This document shows positions 1 through 7,274 of a stretch of 11,344 nt of DNA, one piece after another. Under the pieces are notes generated by a model that was not told the origin of the DNA, ran no database searches, and saw only the letters and a list, made by a program, of their open reading frames with translations. Source of the stretch: Pseudomonadota bacterium (GTDB taxonomy: Bacteria; Pseudomonadota; Alphaproteobacteria; Rhizobiales; Xanthobacteraceae); assembly GCA_023390695.1 (NCBI GenBank), contig JAEWCJ010000220.1, positions 1 through 11,344 on the forward strand, in the 5' to 3' direction. A program made the position numbers and the translations under genes. Every line of letters starts with the position of its first letter. The stretch's first letter is position 1.

Positions 1-567
1 GTGGAGAAGGGCTCGACCATCCTGATGCACGCCGCCGCCGGCGGCGTCGGGCAGATCCTCTGCCAATGGGCCAACCACCTCGGCGCCACCGTGATCGGCA
101 CCGTCGGCTCGAAAGAGAAAGCCGAGATCGCCAAGAAGAATGGCTGTCACCACACAATCCTGTATCGCGAGGAGGATTTCGTCGCCCGCGTGAAGGACAT
201 CACCGGCGGCAAGCTGTGCGACGTCGTTTATGACGGCATCGGCAAGACCACGTTCCCGGCCTCGCTCGACTGCATTCGTCCGCTCGGCATGTTCGCCAGC
301 TTCGGCAGCGCCTCGGGCCAGATCGACGCCTTTAACATCAACATCCTGCAGACCAAGGGCTCGCTGTTCGCCACGCGCCCGACGCTCAACAATTACGTCG
401 CCAAACGCGAGGATCTGGTCGCCACCGCCAACGACCTGTTCAAGGTGGTCGGCAGCGGCGCCGTCAAAATCCCGGTCAACCAGAAATACGCGCTGAAAGA
501 TGCGAGCAAGGCGCACGAGGACCTGGAAGGCCGCGAAACTACGGGATCGACGATCCTTATTCCGTAA
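1..567 (+). CDS. NADPH:quinone oxidoreductase, C-terminal part (5' truncated by window edge)
   Basis: This is the C-terminal 188 residues of a medium-chain dehydrogenase/reductase of the quinone oxidoreductase (QOR/zeta-crystallin) type. Such enzymes reduce quinones in the cytosol with NADPH. Family members run to about 320 residues, so roughly the first 130 are missing and the GTG at position 1 is probably an internal valine codon, not a start. The Rossmann fold is visible: the glycine-rich loop AAAGGVGQ (residues 11-18 of the visible part) and the GTVGSKEKAEIAKKNG segment near 33-48, which follows the second beta strand and contacts the cofactor phosphate. No structural-zinc cysteine cluster is seen, as expected for QORs. 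The C-terminal GRETTGSTILIP is typical of the family. It ends at TAA, 104 bp before uraH, so it may or may not share a transcript with the purine genes. Family assignment is firm; the true substrate is unknown. Confidence 0.9.
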   Translation: MEKGSTILMHAAAGGVGQILCQWANHLGATVIGTVGSKEKAEIAKKNGCHHTILYREEDFVARVKDITGGKLCDVVYDGIGKTTFPASLDCIRPLGMFASFGSASGQIDAFNINILQTKGSLFATRPTLNNYVAKREDLVATANDLFKVVGSGAVKIPVNQKYALKDASKAHEDLEGRETTGSTILIP

Positions 568-572
568 CGTTC

Positions 573-610
573 CGTCCGCCCGGCGATGCGCCGTTGCGTG
601 TCGCCGGACG
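573..610 (+). other. Weak bulged hairpin after the quinone oxidoreductase gene
   Basis: Positions 573-577 and 582-586 can pair with 601-610, giving two 5-bp GC-rich stem segments separated by a 4-nt bulge (578-581) and closing a 14-nt loop. It begins 5 nt after the stop codon. No T-run follows, so it is at best a weak terminator or a spacer structure. The rest of this 104-bp gap holds a 9-bp direct repeat (acggcttgc at 615-623 and 627-635) and an 8-bp direct repeat just before uraH. Confidence 0.2.
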
Positions 611-671
611 GCATACGGCTTGCTTTACGGCTTGCCTGGCGTCTGTTTCGTGACATCCAATCTGTGACATC

Positions 672-1019
672 ATGGGCCGCCTCACCACACATGTCCTTGA
701 TACCGCTGCAGGAAAGCCGGCGGCCGGATTGCGCATCCTGCTGAAGGTGCTGGACCGCCCGGCCGGTTTGCCGGTGGAGGGCATCACCAATGCGGACGGC
801 CGCCTCGATGCGCCGCTGCTCGACGGCGACGCCTTCCGGCCCGGCCAATACGAATTGCTGTTTCATGTCGGCGAGTATTTCCGCGCGCAGGGCGTGACGC
901 TCGCCGAGCCTGCCTTTCTCGACATCGTGCCGATCCGTTTCGGCCTAGCCGAGAACGCCCACTATCATGTGCCGTTGCTGGTTTCTCCCTACGGCTATTC
1001 CACTTACCGGGGCAGCTAG
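672..1019 (+). CDS. uraH: 5-hydroxyisourate hydrolase (transthyretin-like protein)
   Basis: The 115-residue protein is a full-length HIU hydrolase. It hydrolyses 5-hydroxyisourate, the unstable product of urate oxidation, to OHCU (2-oxo-4-hydroxy-4-carboxy-5-ureidoimidazoline). The diagnostic features are all present: LTTHVLD at the N-terminus with catalytic His7, DGR with Arg44, [10 protein letters not shown] with His99, and the C-terminal tetrapeptide YRGS, which separates HIU hydrolases from true transthyretins. There is no signal peptide, so it should be cytosolic. The start is fixed by the conserved N-terminus, although no good Shine-Dalgarno sequence precedes the ATG. It lies 8 bp upstream of puuD, which supplies its substrate, so the two consecutive steps are co-transcribed. 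Confidence 0.97.
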   Translation: MGRLTTHVLDTAAGKPAAGLRILLKVLDRPAGLPVEGITNADGRLDAPLLDGDAFRPGQYELLFHVGEYFRAQGVTLAEPAFLDIVPIRFGLAENAHYHVPLLVSPYGYSTYRGS

Positions 1020-1027
1020 AGCGGGCG

Positions 1028-2209
1028 ATGGACGTCTTTCTCGGAGAATGGGGCAACCTGCTGCTGCGCTGGGCGCATATGATCGTGGGGATCGGCTGGA
1101 TCGGCACCTCGTTCTATTTCATCGCGCTCGACTATTCGCTGAACCAGAAGGAGCGCAAAAGCCCGGGCGTATTCGGCACCGCCTGGCAAGTGCATGGCGG
1201 CGGCTTCTATCATGTCGAGAAATTCACAGTCGCGCCGCCGCATCTGCCCGAACATCTGCACTGGTTCAAATGGGAAGCCTATCTGACCTGGGTGACGGGC
1301 TTCGGGCTGCTCATCATCCAGTATTATTTCCATGCCAATGCCTATCTGATCGATCCGGCGGTGATGCCCCTCACCACGCTGCAGGCGGTGGGACTGTCGA
1401 TTGCCTCGCTCCTGGTCGGCTGGTTCGCCTACGACACGATCTGCAAGCTGCTGGGCGAGCGCACCGTGCTGCTGGCGATCGCGGTGTTCCTGCTGATCAT
1501 GGCGGCGAGCGTTTTCTACACGCATGTCTTCTCTGGCCGCGGCGCTTTCATCCATGTCGGCGCGCTGATCGGCACCATCATGGCGTTCAACGTCTTCGTC
1601 ACCATCATTCCCGGCCAGAAGATCATGGTCGGACAATTGCTGCGCGGGGAAAAGCCGGAAGCGAAATACGGCAAGGTCGCCAAACAGCGCTCGCTGCACA
1701 ACAATTACCTGACGCTGCCGGTGCTGCTGATGATGGTGTCGCCGCATTATCCGTTCCTGTCGGCGCATCCGCAGGCCTGGATGATCGTGGCGCTGATCCT
1801 GATCACGGGATCGCTGTTCCGGCATGTGCTGAACCGGATCGACGCAGGTGACACCTGGGACAATTACGGCTGGGCCGCGCCGGTCGCGATCTTCGCGCTG
1901 ATCTGCGCGATCTATGCGACCGCACCGCGCGAGCGTGCCGAAAGCGGCGGTCCCGCGGTCACCGACGCGGAAGCCCTCTCACTATCCACCAAGCATTGCG
2001 TCATGTGTCACGCTAGGCGCCCGACGCATGAGAGCTTCAGCGAGGCGCCGAAGAACGTCACGCTGGAGACGGTGGCGGATCTGAAACGCTATGCGCAACC
2101 GATCATGATCCAGACGGTGCGCAACAAGGCGATGCCGCTGGGCAACCAGACGCAGATGACGGATGACGAGCGCGAACAGTTCGGGCGCTGGATACGGTCG
2201 CTCAAATGA
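1028..2209 (+). CDS. puuD: Integral-membrane cytochrome c urate oxidase PuuD
   Basis: The 393-residue protein has an N-terminal urate oxidase membrane domain (about 1-300) with several hydrophobic segments, near 11-34, 83-102, 119-138, 146-164, 176-195, 250-265 and 283-299. A C-terminal cytochrome c domain (about 312-393) follows. The heme c attachment motif CVMCH is at Cys324, Cys327 and His328, and Met370 in NKAMPLG is the likely distal axial ligand. Many histidines in the membrane part (for example 56, 62, 72, 75, 78, 102) could serve the active site or metal binding; this is inference. PuuD is known from Agrobacterium as a non-canonical urate oxidase converting urate to 5-hydroxyisourate and passing electrons to the respiratory chain rather than making hydrogen peroxide. 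Its stop overlaps the next start by 4 bp (ATGA), implying translational coupling. No soluble uricase is seen in the window. Confidence 0.95.
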   Translation: MDVFLGEWGNLLLRWAHMIVGIGWIGTSFYFIALDYSLNQKERKSPGVFGTAWQVHGGGFYHVEKFTVAPPHLPEHLHWFKWEAYLTWVTGFGLLIIQYYFHANAYLIDPAVMPLTTLQAVGLSIASLLVGWFAYDTICKLLGERTVLLAIAVFLLIMAASVFYTHVFSGRGAFIHVGALIGTIMAFNVFVTIIPGQKIMVGQLLRGEKPEAKYGKVAKQRSLHNNYLTLPVLLMMVSPHYPFLSAHPQAWMIVALILITGSLFRHVLNRIDAGDTWDNYGWAAPVAIFALICAIYATAPRERAESGGPAVTDAEALSLSTKHCVMCHARRPTHESFSEAPKNVTLETVADLKRYAQPIMIQTVRNKAMPLGNQTQMTDDEREQFGRWIRSLK

Positions 2210-3465
2210 TGCCATTTCAGCCCGCTGACATCGCGTCGTTTGGCGCGCGCGCCGAGCGCATGTTGTCGGAACTGGCGTCCGTCTCGGAGCAGCCGCAGAG
2301 CCTGGTCCGGCTGTTTCTGACGCCCGAGCATCGCAAGGCCGCCGATCTCGTCGGCAGATGGATGCGCGAGGCCGGTATGAGCGTCAGCGAGGATGCGCTC
2401 GGCACCGTGCGGGGACATTGGCGTCCCGACAAGAAGAAGCGGTTTCTGATCGGCTCGCATATCGATACGGTCATCGACGCCGGGAAATATGACGGGCCGA
2501 TGGGCGTGGTCCTCGGCATCCTGGCGGTCGAAGCGCTGCACAAGGCGGGCACCGATCTGCCGTTTGGCATCGACGTCCTCGCTTTCGGCGACGAGGAGGG
2601 CTCGCGCTTTCGTGCGACGCTCACGTCATCCTCGGCCTGCGCCGGCGCCTTCGATTTCGCGGCTCTGGGCGCAACCGACAATCACAACATCACCCTGGCC
2701 GATGCGCTGGCGGCTTATGGCAAGGACGTCGCCGACATTCCCGGCGCGGCCTACGATTCCGCCAATGTGATTGGATATATCGAAGCCCATATCGAGCAGG
2801 GGCCAGTGCTGGAAGCGGAAGATCTACCGCTTGGCGTTGTAACCGGGATCGTCGGTCAGAGCCGAATGCGTGTGATGGTGCTGGGCGAAGCGAGGCATGC
2901 CGGCACGGTGCCGATGTCGATGCGCCGCGATGCCCTGGCCGGCGCCGCGGAGTTGATCCTTGCGGTGGAGCGAACGGCACGTGAGAACGCGGCCGACCGC
3001 ATGGTGGCCACCGTCGGCCGGATCGAGGCGTTTCCCGGCGCTACCAATGTCATTCCCGGCCGTGTCGGTTTTTCGCTGGAGCTTCGTTCATCGACCGATG
3101 CGCTGCGTCTTGCTGCGATTGAGCGTATCAGGAACGAGGCGAAGCGAATTGCGGGTGATCGCAAACTCGATATCGTGTTCGAGCCTTTCTACGAGACACA
3201 GACCACAGCCTGTGCGCCGGCCTTTCAGGGGTTGCTTGCGGAGGCTATCGCCGCGCTCGGCCGGCGCACGATCAGCTTGCCGTCCGGCGCCGGGCATGAC
3301 GCGCAGGTGATGGCGAAGCTCTGTCCGTCGGCCATGCTGTTCGTGCGCTGTCGCGGCGGCATCAGTCACAATCCGGCGGAATTCGCGAGCGAGTCCGATA
3401 TGGGGCTCGCCACCGCAACGCTTATCGAGTTCATTCGGCGACTGGCGGGCCAGCACCTTTCATGA
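2206..3465 (+). CDS. allC: Allantoate amidohydrolase-type M20 hydrolase (Zn-dependent hydantoinase/carbamoylase family)
   Basis: This 419-residue protein belongs to the M20 amidase/hydantoinase/carbamoylase group. The dinuclear metal site is complete: His85 in GSHIDTV, bridging Asp96 in KYDGPMG, base Glu130 and ligand Glu131 in GDEEGSRF, His195 in EAHIEQGP, and His388 in GISHNP. HAGTVPM (231-237) and GATNVIPG (278-285) mark the dimerisation-domain side of the substrate pocket. In a urate operon the best call is allantoate amidohydrolase, which releases CO2 and ammonia from allantoate to give ureidoglycine. A close relative such as N-carbamoyl amino-acid hydrolase or ureidoglycolate amidohydrolase cannot be excluded from sequence. 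ATG 2206 overlaps the puuD stop (ATGA). A second ATG follows at 2209, so the start is uncertain by one codon. No signal peptide is seen, so it should be cytosolic. Confidence 0.88.
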   Translation: MMPFQPADIASFGARAERMLSELASVSEQPQSLVRLFLTPEHRKAADLVGRWMREAGMSVSEDALGTVRGHWRPDKKKRFLIGSHIDTVIDAGKYDGPMGVVLGILAVEALHKAGTDLPFGIDVLAFGDEEGSRFRATLTSSSACAGAFDFAALGATDNHNITLADALAAYGKDVADIPGAAYDSANVIGYIEAHIEQGPVLEAEDLPLGVVTGIVGQSRMRVMVLGEARHAGTVPMSMRRDALAGAAELILAVERTARENAADRMVATVGRIEAFPGATNVIPGRVGFSLELRSSTDALRLAAIERIRNEAKRIAGDRKLDIVFEPFYETQTTACAPAFQGLLAEAIAALGRRTISLPSGAGHDAQVMAKLCPSAMLFVRCRGGISHNPAEFASESDMGLATATLIEFIRRLAGQHLS

Positions 3466-4673
3466 CCGGTTTCATCGACGCGAATTTTCAGCGGCAGGTG
3501 GATTTCTTGAAGGCCCTGGTGCGCGTGCCCTCCGACAATCCGCCCGGAGATTGCGCACGGCATGCAGAATCTTCCGCAAATCTGCTGGAAGGACTCGGCT
3601 TCAAGGTCGAGCGGCACCCGGTGCCGGAATCCGTCGTCAGAAAGCACGGTATGGTTTCGGCGACGAATATCATCGTACGTGAGACCTTCGGCAGCGGCAA
3701 AGGACCGGTGATCGCGCTGAATGCGCATGGCGATGTGGTCCCGCCGGGCGAGGGATGGAAGGTCGATCCCTATGGCGGAATGGAAAAGGGCGGCGCGGTC
3801 TATGGCCGCGGCGCCGCGGTGTCGAAATCGGATTATGCGACCTACGCGTTTGCGCTGCTGGCGTTGCGGAATGATCCAGCCGGGCTCGACGGCACGGTCG
3901 AATTACAATTCACCTATGATGAAGAGACCGGCGGCTTCACCGGCCCGAAATGGCTGCTCGATCAGAAGCTCACCAGTCCCGACTACACCATCTGTGCCGG
4001 TTTTTCGTACGCCGTGGTGACCGCCCATAACGGCGTGGTGCATCTTGAGGTGACGGTGAAGGGCCGGCAGGCGCACGCCGCGATGCCGGAGAGCGGCGCC
4101 GATGCGCTGGAAGCGGCGAATGCGATCCTGACCGCGCTGTATGCCGAACGCAAAAAGCTGGCGCGGGTGAAATCGAAAACGCCCGGGCTTGGCTCACCCA
4201 AACTGACGGTCGGACAAATCGCCGGCGGCTTCGCCACCAATGTGGTGCCAGACCGCGTCACGCTGCGGCTCGATCGCCGCCTGATTCCGGAAGAGAAAGG
4301 CGCCGTCGTCGAGAAACGACTGATTGCACTGATCAGGCGCGCCGGAAAGCGCAAAGGCATCAGCGTCGACGTCAGGCGGATCATTCTCGCCGATCCGCTG
4401 CGGCCGGTGAAAGGCGTCGACAGACTGGTGAATGCATTGACGAAACACGCCAAGCGCGAACTGAAGGCCAGGATCGAGATCAAGGGGGTGCCGCTTTATA
4501 GCGATGCCCGTCATTACAGTGCGCGCGGCATTCCGACCGTTCTCTACGGCGCCGGCCCGCGCTCGATCCTGGAGGCGAACGCGCACGGCGCCAACGAGCA
4601 CGTCAAATTGTCGGACTTAAAATCCGCGACCAAGGTGATCGCGGCAACATTGCGGGATCTGCTGAAGGCGTGA
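3462..4673 (+). CDS. Divergent M20 family metallohydrolase (ArgE/DapE-like) with altered metal ligands
   Basis: This 403-residue protein has the M20 two-domain layout. The catalytic domain is at about 1-185 and 300-403, with a lid/dimerisation domain at about 190-300 starting at HNGVVHLEV and including GRQAHAAMP. Present are HGD (His89, Asp91), YDEETGG (base Glu154, ligand Glu155) and NAHGANEH (His375). Two canonical ligands look absent. In the GRGAxDxK-type motif the bridging aspartate position is Val120 (YGRGAAVSKSD, next Asp only at 124). The usual VGEP glutamate is missing in the corresponding TICAGFS (176-182). The flanking reading frame is clean and other motifs are well kept, so this looks like a subfamily trait rather than decay. 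It overlaps allC by 4 bp (ATGA), so it is co-translated and probably acts on an intermediate of allantoin or ureide breakdown; the substrate is unknown. The annotation of acetylornithine deacetylase often given to such proteins would be unsafe. Confidence 0.85.
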   Translation: MTGFIDANFQRQVDFLKALVRVPSDNPPGDCARHAESSANLLEGLGFKVERHPVPESVVRKHGMVSATNIIVRETFGSGKGPVIALNAHGDVVPPGEGWKVDPYGGMEKGGAVYGRGAAVSKSDYATYAFALLALRNDPAGLDGTVELQFTYDEETGGFTGPKWLLDQKLTSPDYTICAGFSYAVVTAHNGVVHLEVTVKGRQAHAAMPESGADALEAANAILTALYAERKKLARVKSKTPGLGSPKLTVGQIAGGFATNVVPDRVTLRLDRRLIPEEKGAVVEKRLIALIRRAGKRKGISVDVRRIILADPLRPVKGVDRLVNALTKHAKRELKARIEIKGVPLYSDARHYSARGIPTVLYGAGPRSILEANAHGANEHVKLSDLKSATKVIAATLRDLLKA

Positions 4674-4706
4674 CAGGGCCGCTGTCGCTGGGCAACCGGT
4701 TTCGCC
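4674..4706. other. 33-bp gap between convergent purine operon and rimO
   Basis: The last purine-operon gene and rimO end tail to tail with only 33 bp between stop codons. I see no hairpin followed by a T-run in either direction. Termination must be Rho-dependent or lie inside the opposing gene. Confidence 0.5.
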
Positions 4707-6029
4707 TCAGAACCCTGACGCAGTGCCGTGCAGGTCATAGGCGTCGGCGCGATCGATCTTCACCGACACGATCTCGCCGACACGGAGCGGCCGGCGGCTG
4801 CTCACATGCACGGTGCCGTCGATCTCCGGGGCGTCGCTCTTCGAGCGTCCCTTGCCGCCGGTCGGCGTCGCTTCGTCGATGATTATCTGCTGCCGGGTGC
4901 CGACTTTCTTTCTCAGGCGGCGCTCCGAAATGGCCTGCTGGCGCTTCATGAAACGGTGCCAGCGCTCCTCCATGATCTCCGGCGCCACCGCCGGCGCGAC
5001 GTCATTCGCCGGCGCGCCTTGTACCGGCTCATATTTGAAGCAGCCGACGCGATCAAGCGCCGCCTCGTCCAGCCAGTCGAGCAGGAAGTCGAATTCCGCG
5101 TCAGTCTCACCTGGAAATCCGACGATGAATGTCGAGCGGATGGTGAGGTCCGGGCAGATCTCGCGCCAGCGCTTGATGCGCTCCAGCGTCTTGTCCTGGG
5201 CGGCTGGCCGCTTCATGCGTTTGAGCACATCGGGATGGCCATGCTGGAACGGGATGTCGAGATACGGCAACACCTTGCCGTCCGCCATCAGCGGAAGGAC
5301 CTCGTCAACATGCGGATAGGGATAGACGTAATGCAGTCGCACCCAGGCGCCGAGTTCGCCCAGCGCGCAGGCGAGATCGATGAACTTGGTGCGAAGCTGC
5401 TGGCCCTTCCAGTCGCAGGGCGCGTATTTCAGGTCAACGCCGTAAGCCGAGGTGTCCTGCGAGATCACCAGCAATTCCTTGACGCCGGCTGCGGTGAGCT
5501 TTTCCGCTTCGCGCATCACATCGGAAATCGGCCGTGACACCAGATCGCCGCGCAGTTTCGGAATAATGCAGAAGCTGCAGCGATTGTTGCAGCCTTCGGA
5601 AATCTTCAGATAGGCGTAATGACGCGGCGTCAGCTTGATGCCCTGTGCCGGCACCAGATCGAGAAACGGATCGTGCTGCGGCGGTACCGCGCGATGCACG
5701 GCGTCGAGTACGCTCTCATATTGCTGCGGCCCGGTCACCGCCAGCACGTTCGGATATTTCGAGGTGATCTTGTCCGGCTCGGCGCCCATGCAGCCGGTGA
5801 CGATCACCTTGCCGTTGGTGTTGAGTGCTTCGCCGATTGCGGCAAGCGATTCCGCCTGGGCGCTTTCCAGGAAGCCGCAGGTGTTCACGATCGCGATGTC
5901 GGCACCGGCGTGACCGCGCGCCAGGTCATAGCCCTCCGCGCGCAGCCGCGTGATGATGCGCTCGGAATCGACCAGGGCTTTCGGGCATCCAAGCGAAACG
6001 AAGGAGATGCGCGGGGCAGGCGCGGACAT
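4707..6029 (-). CDS. rimO: Ribosomal protein S12 methylthiotransferase RimO
   Basis: This 440-residue radical-SAM enzyme methylthiolates an aspartate of ribosomal protein S12 (Asp88 in E. coli). The N-terminal UPF0004 domain opens with [13 protein letters not shown] and binds an auxiliary 4Fe-4S cluster through Cys15, Cys51 (NTCGF) and Cys80 ([11 protein letters not shown]). The radical-SAM cluster is CNNRCSFC (Cys147, Cys151, Cys154) followed by IIPKLRG. A C-terminal TRAM domain (about 375-440) ends near HGTASGF. SLGCPKxxVDSE and PxLRG point to RimO rather than its tRNA-modifying paralogue MiaB. I chose ATG 6029 because homologues begin a few residues before the [11 protein letters not shown] segment. 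An in-frame TTG at 6089 would add 20 low-quality residues. No strong Shine-Dalgarno precedes 6029. The gene is a housekeeping gene and not functionally tied to its neighbours. Confidence 0.96.
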   Translation of the reverse strand: MSAPAPRISFVSLGCPKALVDSERIITRLRAEGYDLARGHAGADIAIVNTCGFLESAQAESLAAIGEALNTNGKVIVTGCMGAEPDKITSKYPNVLAVTGPQQYESVLDAVHRAVPPQHDPFLDLVPAQGIKLTPRHYAYLKISEGCNNRCSFCIIPKLRGDLVSRPISDVMREAEKLTAAGVKELLVISQDTSAYGVDLKYAPCDWKGQQLRTKFIDLACALGELGAWVRLHYVYPYPHVDEVLPLMADGKVLPYLDIPFQHGHPDVLKRMKRPAAQDKTLERIKRWREICPDLTIRSTFIVGFPGETDAEFDFLLDWLDEAALDRVGCFKYEPVQGAPANDVAPAVAPEIMEERWHRFMKRQQAISERRLRKKVGTRQQIIIDEATPTGGKGRSKSDAPEIDGTVHVSSRRPLRVGEIVSVKIDRADAYDLHGTASGF

Positions 6030-6339
6030 GGCGTGGGCTCTAGCGTTTTTGGAAAGGGCGGCGTTAGGGCAGGGCGGGCGCCGCGTCAACCGGTTTCGCG
6101 CCGGGCCGGCAGGGCGCGGGCCGCGCGGCGATTCTCCTCAAAATTTGGCGGTCGCGAGGGCGCGTTGCCATTTCAGATAATATTTATATTTCAAATACTT
6201 AATCTGATCGTCCGGCGGAATTCGGAAAATCTTAACGAAAAAAGCATTTCCTCGTTAGGCGCCCGCTCCGGTGTGCGCCCACCCGCGTCAGCCGGGATCT
6301 CCGGCCTTGGGGTGACGAAAAAGAAGAGGCCGCACGAAC
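6030..6339. promoter_or_regulatory. Divergent intergenic region with AT-rich core (probable promoters of rimO and the LysM lipoprotein gene)
   Basis: This 310-bp gap separates two divergently transcribed genes, so it should hold both promoters. Most of it is GC-rich, but about 6171-6240 is strikingly AT-rich (gataatatttatatttcaa begins at 6176). That is where sigma-70-like -10 elements are most plausible, for example tatatt at 6185-6190 on the + strand or TATTAT at 6182-6177 on the - strand, though neither has a well-spaced -35. A 6-bp inverted repeat, taacga (6233-6238) and tcgtta (6252-6257), flanks a 13-nt AT-rich spacer and could be an operator. A hairpin, gccgg (6291-6295) with ccggc (6301-6305), lies in the presumed 5' leader of the + gene. 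No small ORF is convincing here. Confidence 0.35.
6322..6329 (+). promoter_or_regulatory. Ribosome binding site of the LysM lipoprotein gene
   Basis: The purine run agaagagg ends 10 nt before the ATG at 6340. It supports that start, which also gives a correct lipoprotein signal peptide. Confidence 0.6.
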
Positions 6340-7260
6340 ATGCTCGCTGTCAGTCGTCTCGTTGGAGCCTTGCTGGTCGCAGTGAGTCTGGGAGCATGCG
6401 GGTCGCTCTCGACCTTTGAGGGCTTCTTCACCAGTTCTCCCGAGCATACGGGGTCGATCCAGCCGGCTGGCGGCAAGGCCTATATCTTCCGCGGCATGGG
6501 CGGGCGGATCGCCTCCTTCGAGATGGATCGCCTCGCCGACAAGCTGGAAAAGAGCGGCATCGACGCCGAGGTCTACAACCATTTCAACTGGCGCGGGCCT
6601 GCCGATGAGGCGATCGCCCGCTACAAGCGGCAGAACGGCAGATTTCCGATCATGCTGGTCGGCCACTCGGCCGGCGCCGACGCCTCCGTCTATTTCGCGG
6701 AAAAACTCAAGAATGCCGGCGTTCCGGTCAGCCTGATCGTCTCGTTCGATCCGACCCGCCGTCCCAAGGCGGTGCCGCCGAATGTCGACCGCTTCCTCAA
6801 CATCTACCAGTCGCTGAATTTCTTCGGCGGCGGCTTCGTGTCGCCCGGCTCGGAATTCCAGGGCCATTATGCCAGCATCGACCTCAAGAATTACTGGGAA
6901 GTCCTGCACGTCAATATGGTGAAGATGCGCGGTCTGCAGGACCAGATCATCGCCAAGATGGTGCAGATCGTGAACATGCCGCCGCAGCTCGAAGGCGCGA
7001 CGGTGCCGATCCACTATGTGATGCCGCGCGGCGAAAAGATCGAATTGTGGGATTCCGGATTGCCGATCCGCTCCGAAGAAGGGGACACGGTACGGTCCCT
7101 CGCCGCGAAATATGCGGTGCCGACCTGGGCCGTGGCTCAGATCAACAATCTCAGCACGTCAGCAACGCTGCAGCCGGGCCATCGCCTGATCATCCCGCGG
7201 CATCTGGATTCACTGCCGCCGGCAACGGGGCCGCTCACCAGTTTTGCGCCGCGGCAGTAG
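6340..7260 (+). CDS. Predicted lipoprotein with alpha/beta-hydrolase domain and C-terminal LysM domain
   Basis: The 306-residue protein begins with a lipoprotein signal peptide (hydrophobic 6-17, lipobox LGAC, lipidated Cys20), so it should be membrane-anchored and face the periplasm. Residues about 46-195 look like a serine-hydrolase fold. The nucleophile elbow GHSAG has Ser110 after the strand FPIMLV. Asp137 in SFDPTRRP and His190 in VLHVNM are candidate acid and base, and YIFRGMGG (49-56) after the first strand could form the oxyanion region. Residues about 243-288 form a LysM domain (EEGDTVRSLAAKY, then NNLSTSATLQPGHRLIIP), which binds peptidoglycan-type glycans. An esterase, lipase or amidase held on the cell wall fits, but no substrate can be named. 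It stands alone, divergent from rimO and convergent with the heme genes. No known gene name applies. Confidence 0.85.
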   Translation: MLAVSRLVGALLVAVSLGACGSLSTFEGFFTSSPEHTGSIQPAGGKAYIFRGMGGRIASFEMDRLADKLEKSGIDAEVYNHFNWRGPADEAIARYKRQNGRFPIMLVGHSAGADASVYFAEKLKNAGVPVSLIVSFDPTRRPKAVPPNVDRFLNIYQSLNFFGGGFVSPGSEFQGHYASIDLKNYWEVLHVNMVKMRGLQDQIIAKMVQIVNMPPQLEGATVPIHYVMPRGEKIELWDSGLPIRSEEGDTVRSLAAKYAVPTWAVAQINNLSTSATLQPGHRLIIPRHLDSLPPATGPLTSFAPRQ

Positions 7261-7274
7261 ATTTCCTAGAAATC

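Noticed and set aside
1016..1825. Long open frame of 269 codons on the - strand opposite puuD
   Set aside because: It is a GC-rich shadow of puuD. The translation is rich in Arg, His, Asp and Gln with no recognisable domain, while the + strand encodes a complete PuuD.
967..1851. Alternative + strand frame of 294 codons inside puuD
   Set aside because: It is an out-of-frame reading of puuD, rich in Arg, Ala and His; the puuD frame carries the membrane helices and the heme motif.
4728..5537. Open frame of 269 codons on the + strand opposite rimO
   Set aside because: The opposing strand encodes an unmistakable RimO with all cysteine motifs; the antisense product has no family features.
6030..6089. 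N-terminal extension of RimO to a TTG at 6089
   Set aside because: The extra 20 residues do not resemble the RimO N-terminus, which normally begins shortly before the SLGCPK segment; ATG 6029 fits better.
5619..6419. Open frame of 266 codons on the + strand crossing from rimO into the intergenic gap and the lipoprotein gene
   Set aside because: It overlaps two supported genes on both sides, changes composition abruptly in the AT-rich gap, and shows no domain.
6232..7014. Open frame of 260 codons on the - strand opposite the LysM lipoprotein gene
   Set aside because: The + strand gene has a ribosome site, lipobox, GxSxG and LysM domain. The antisense translation is His/Asp/Arg-rich shadow sequence.
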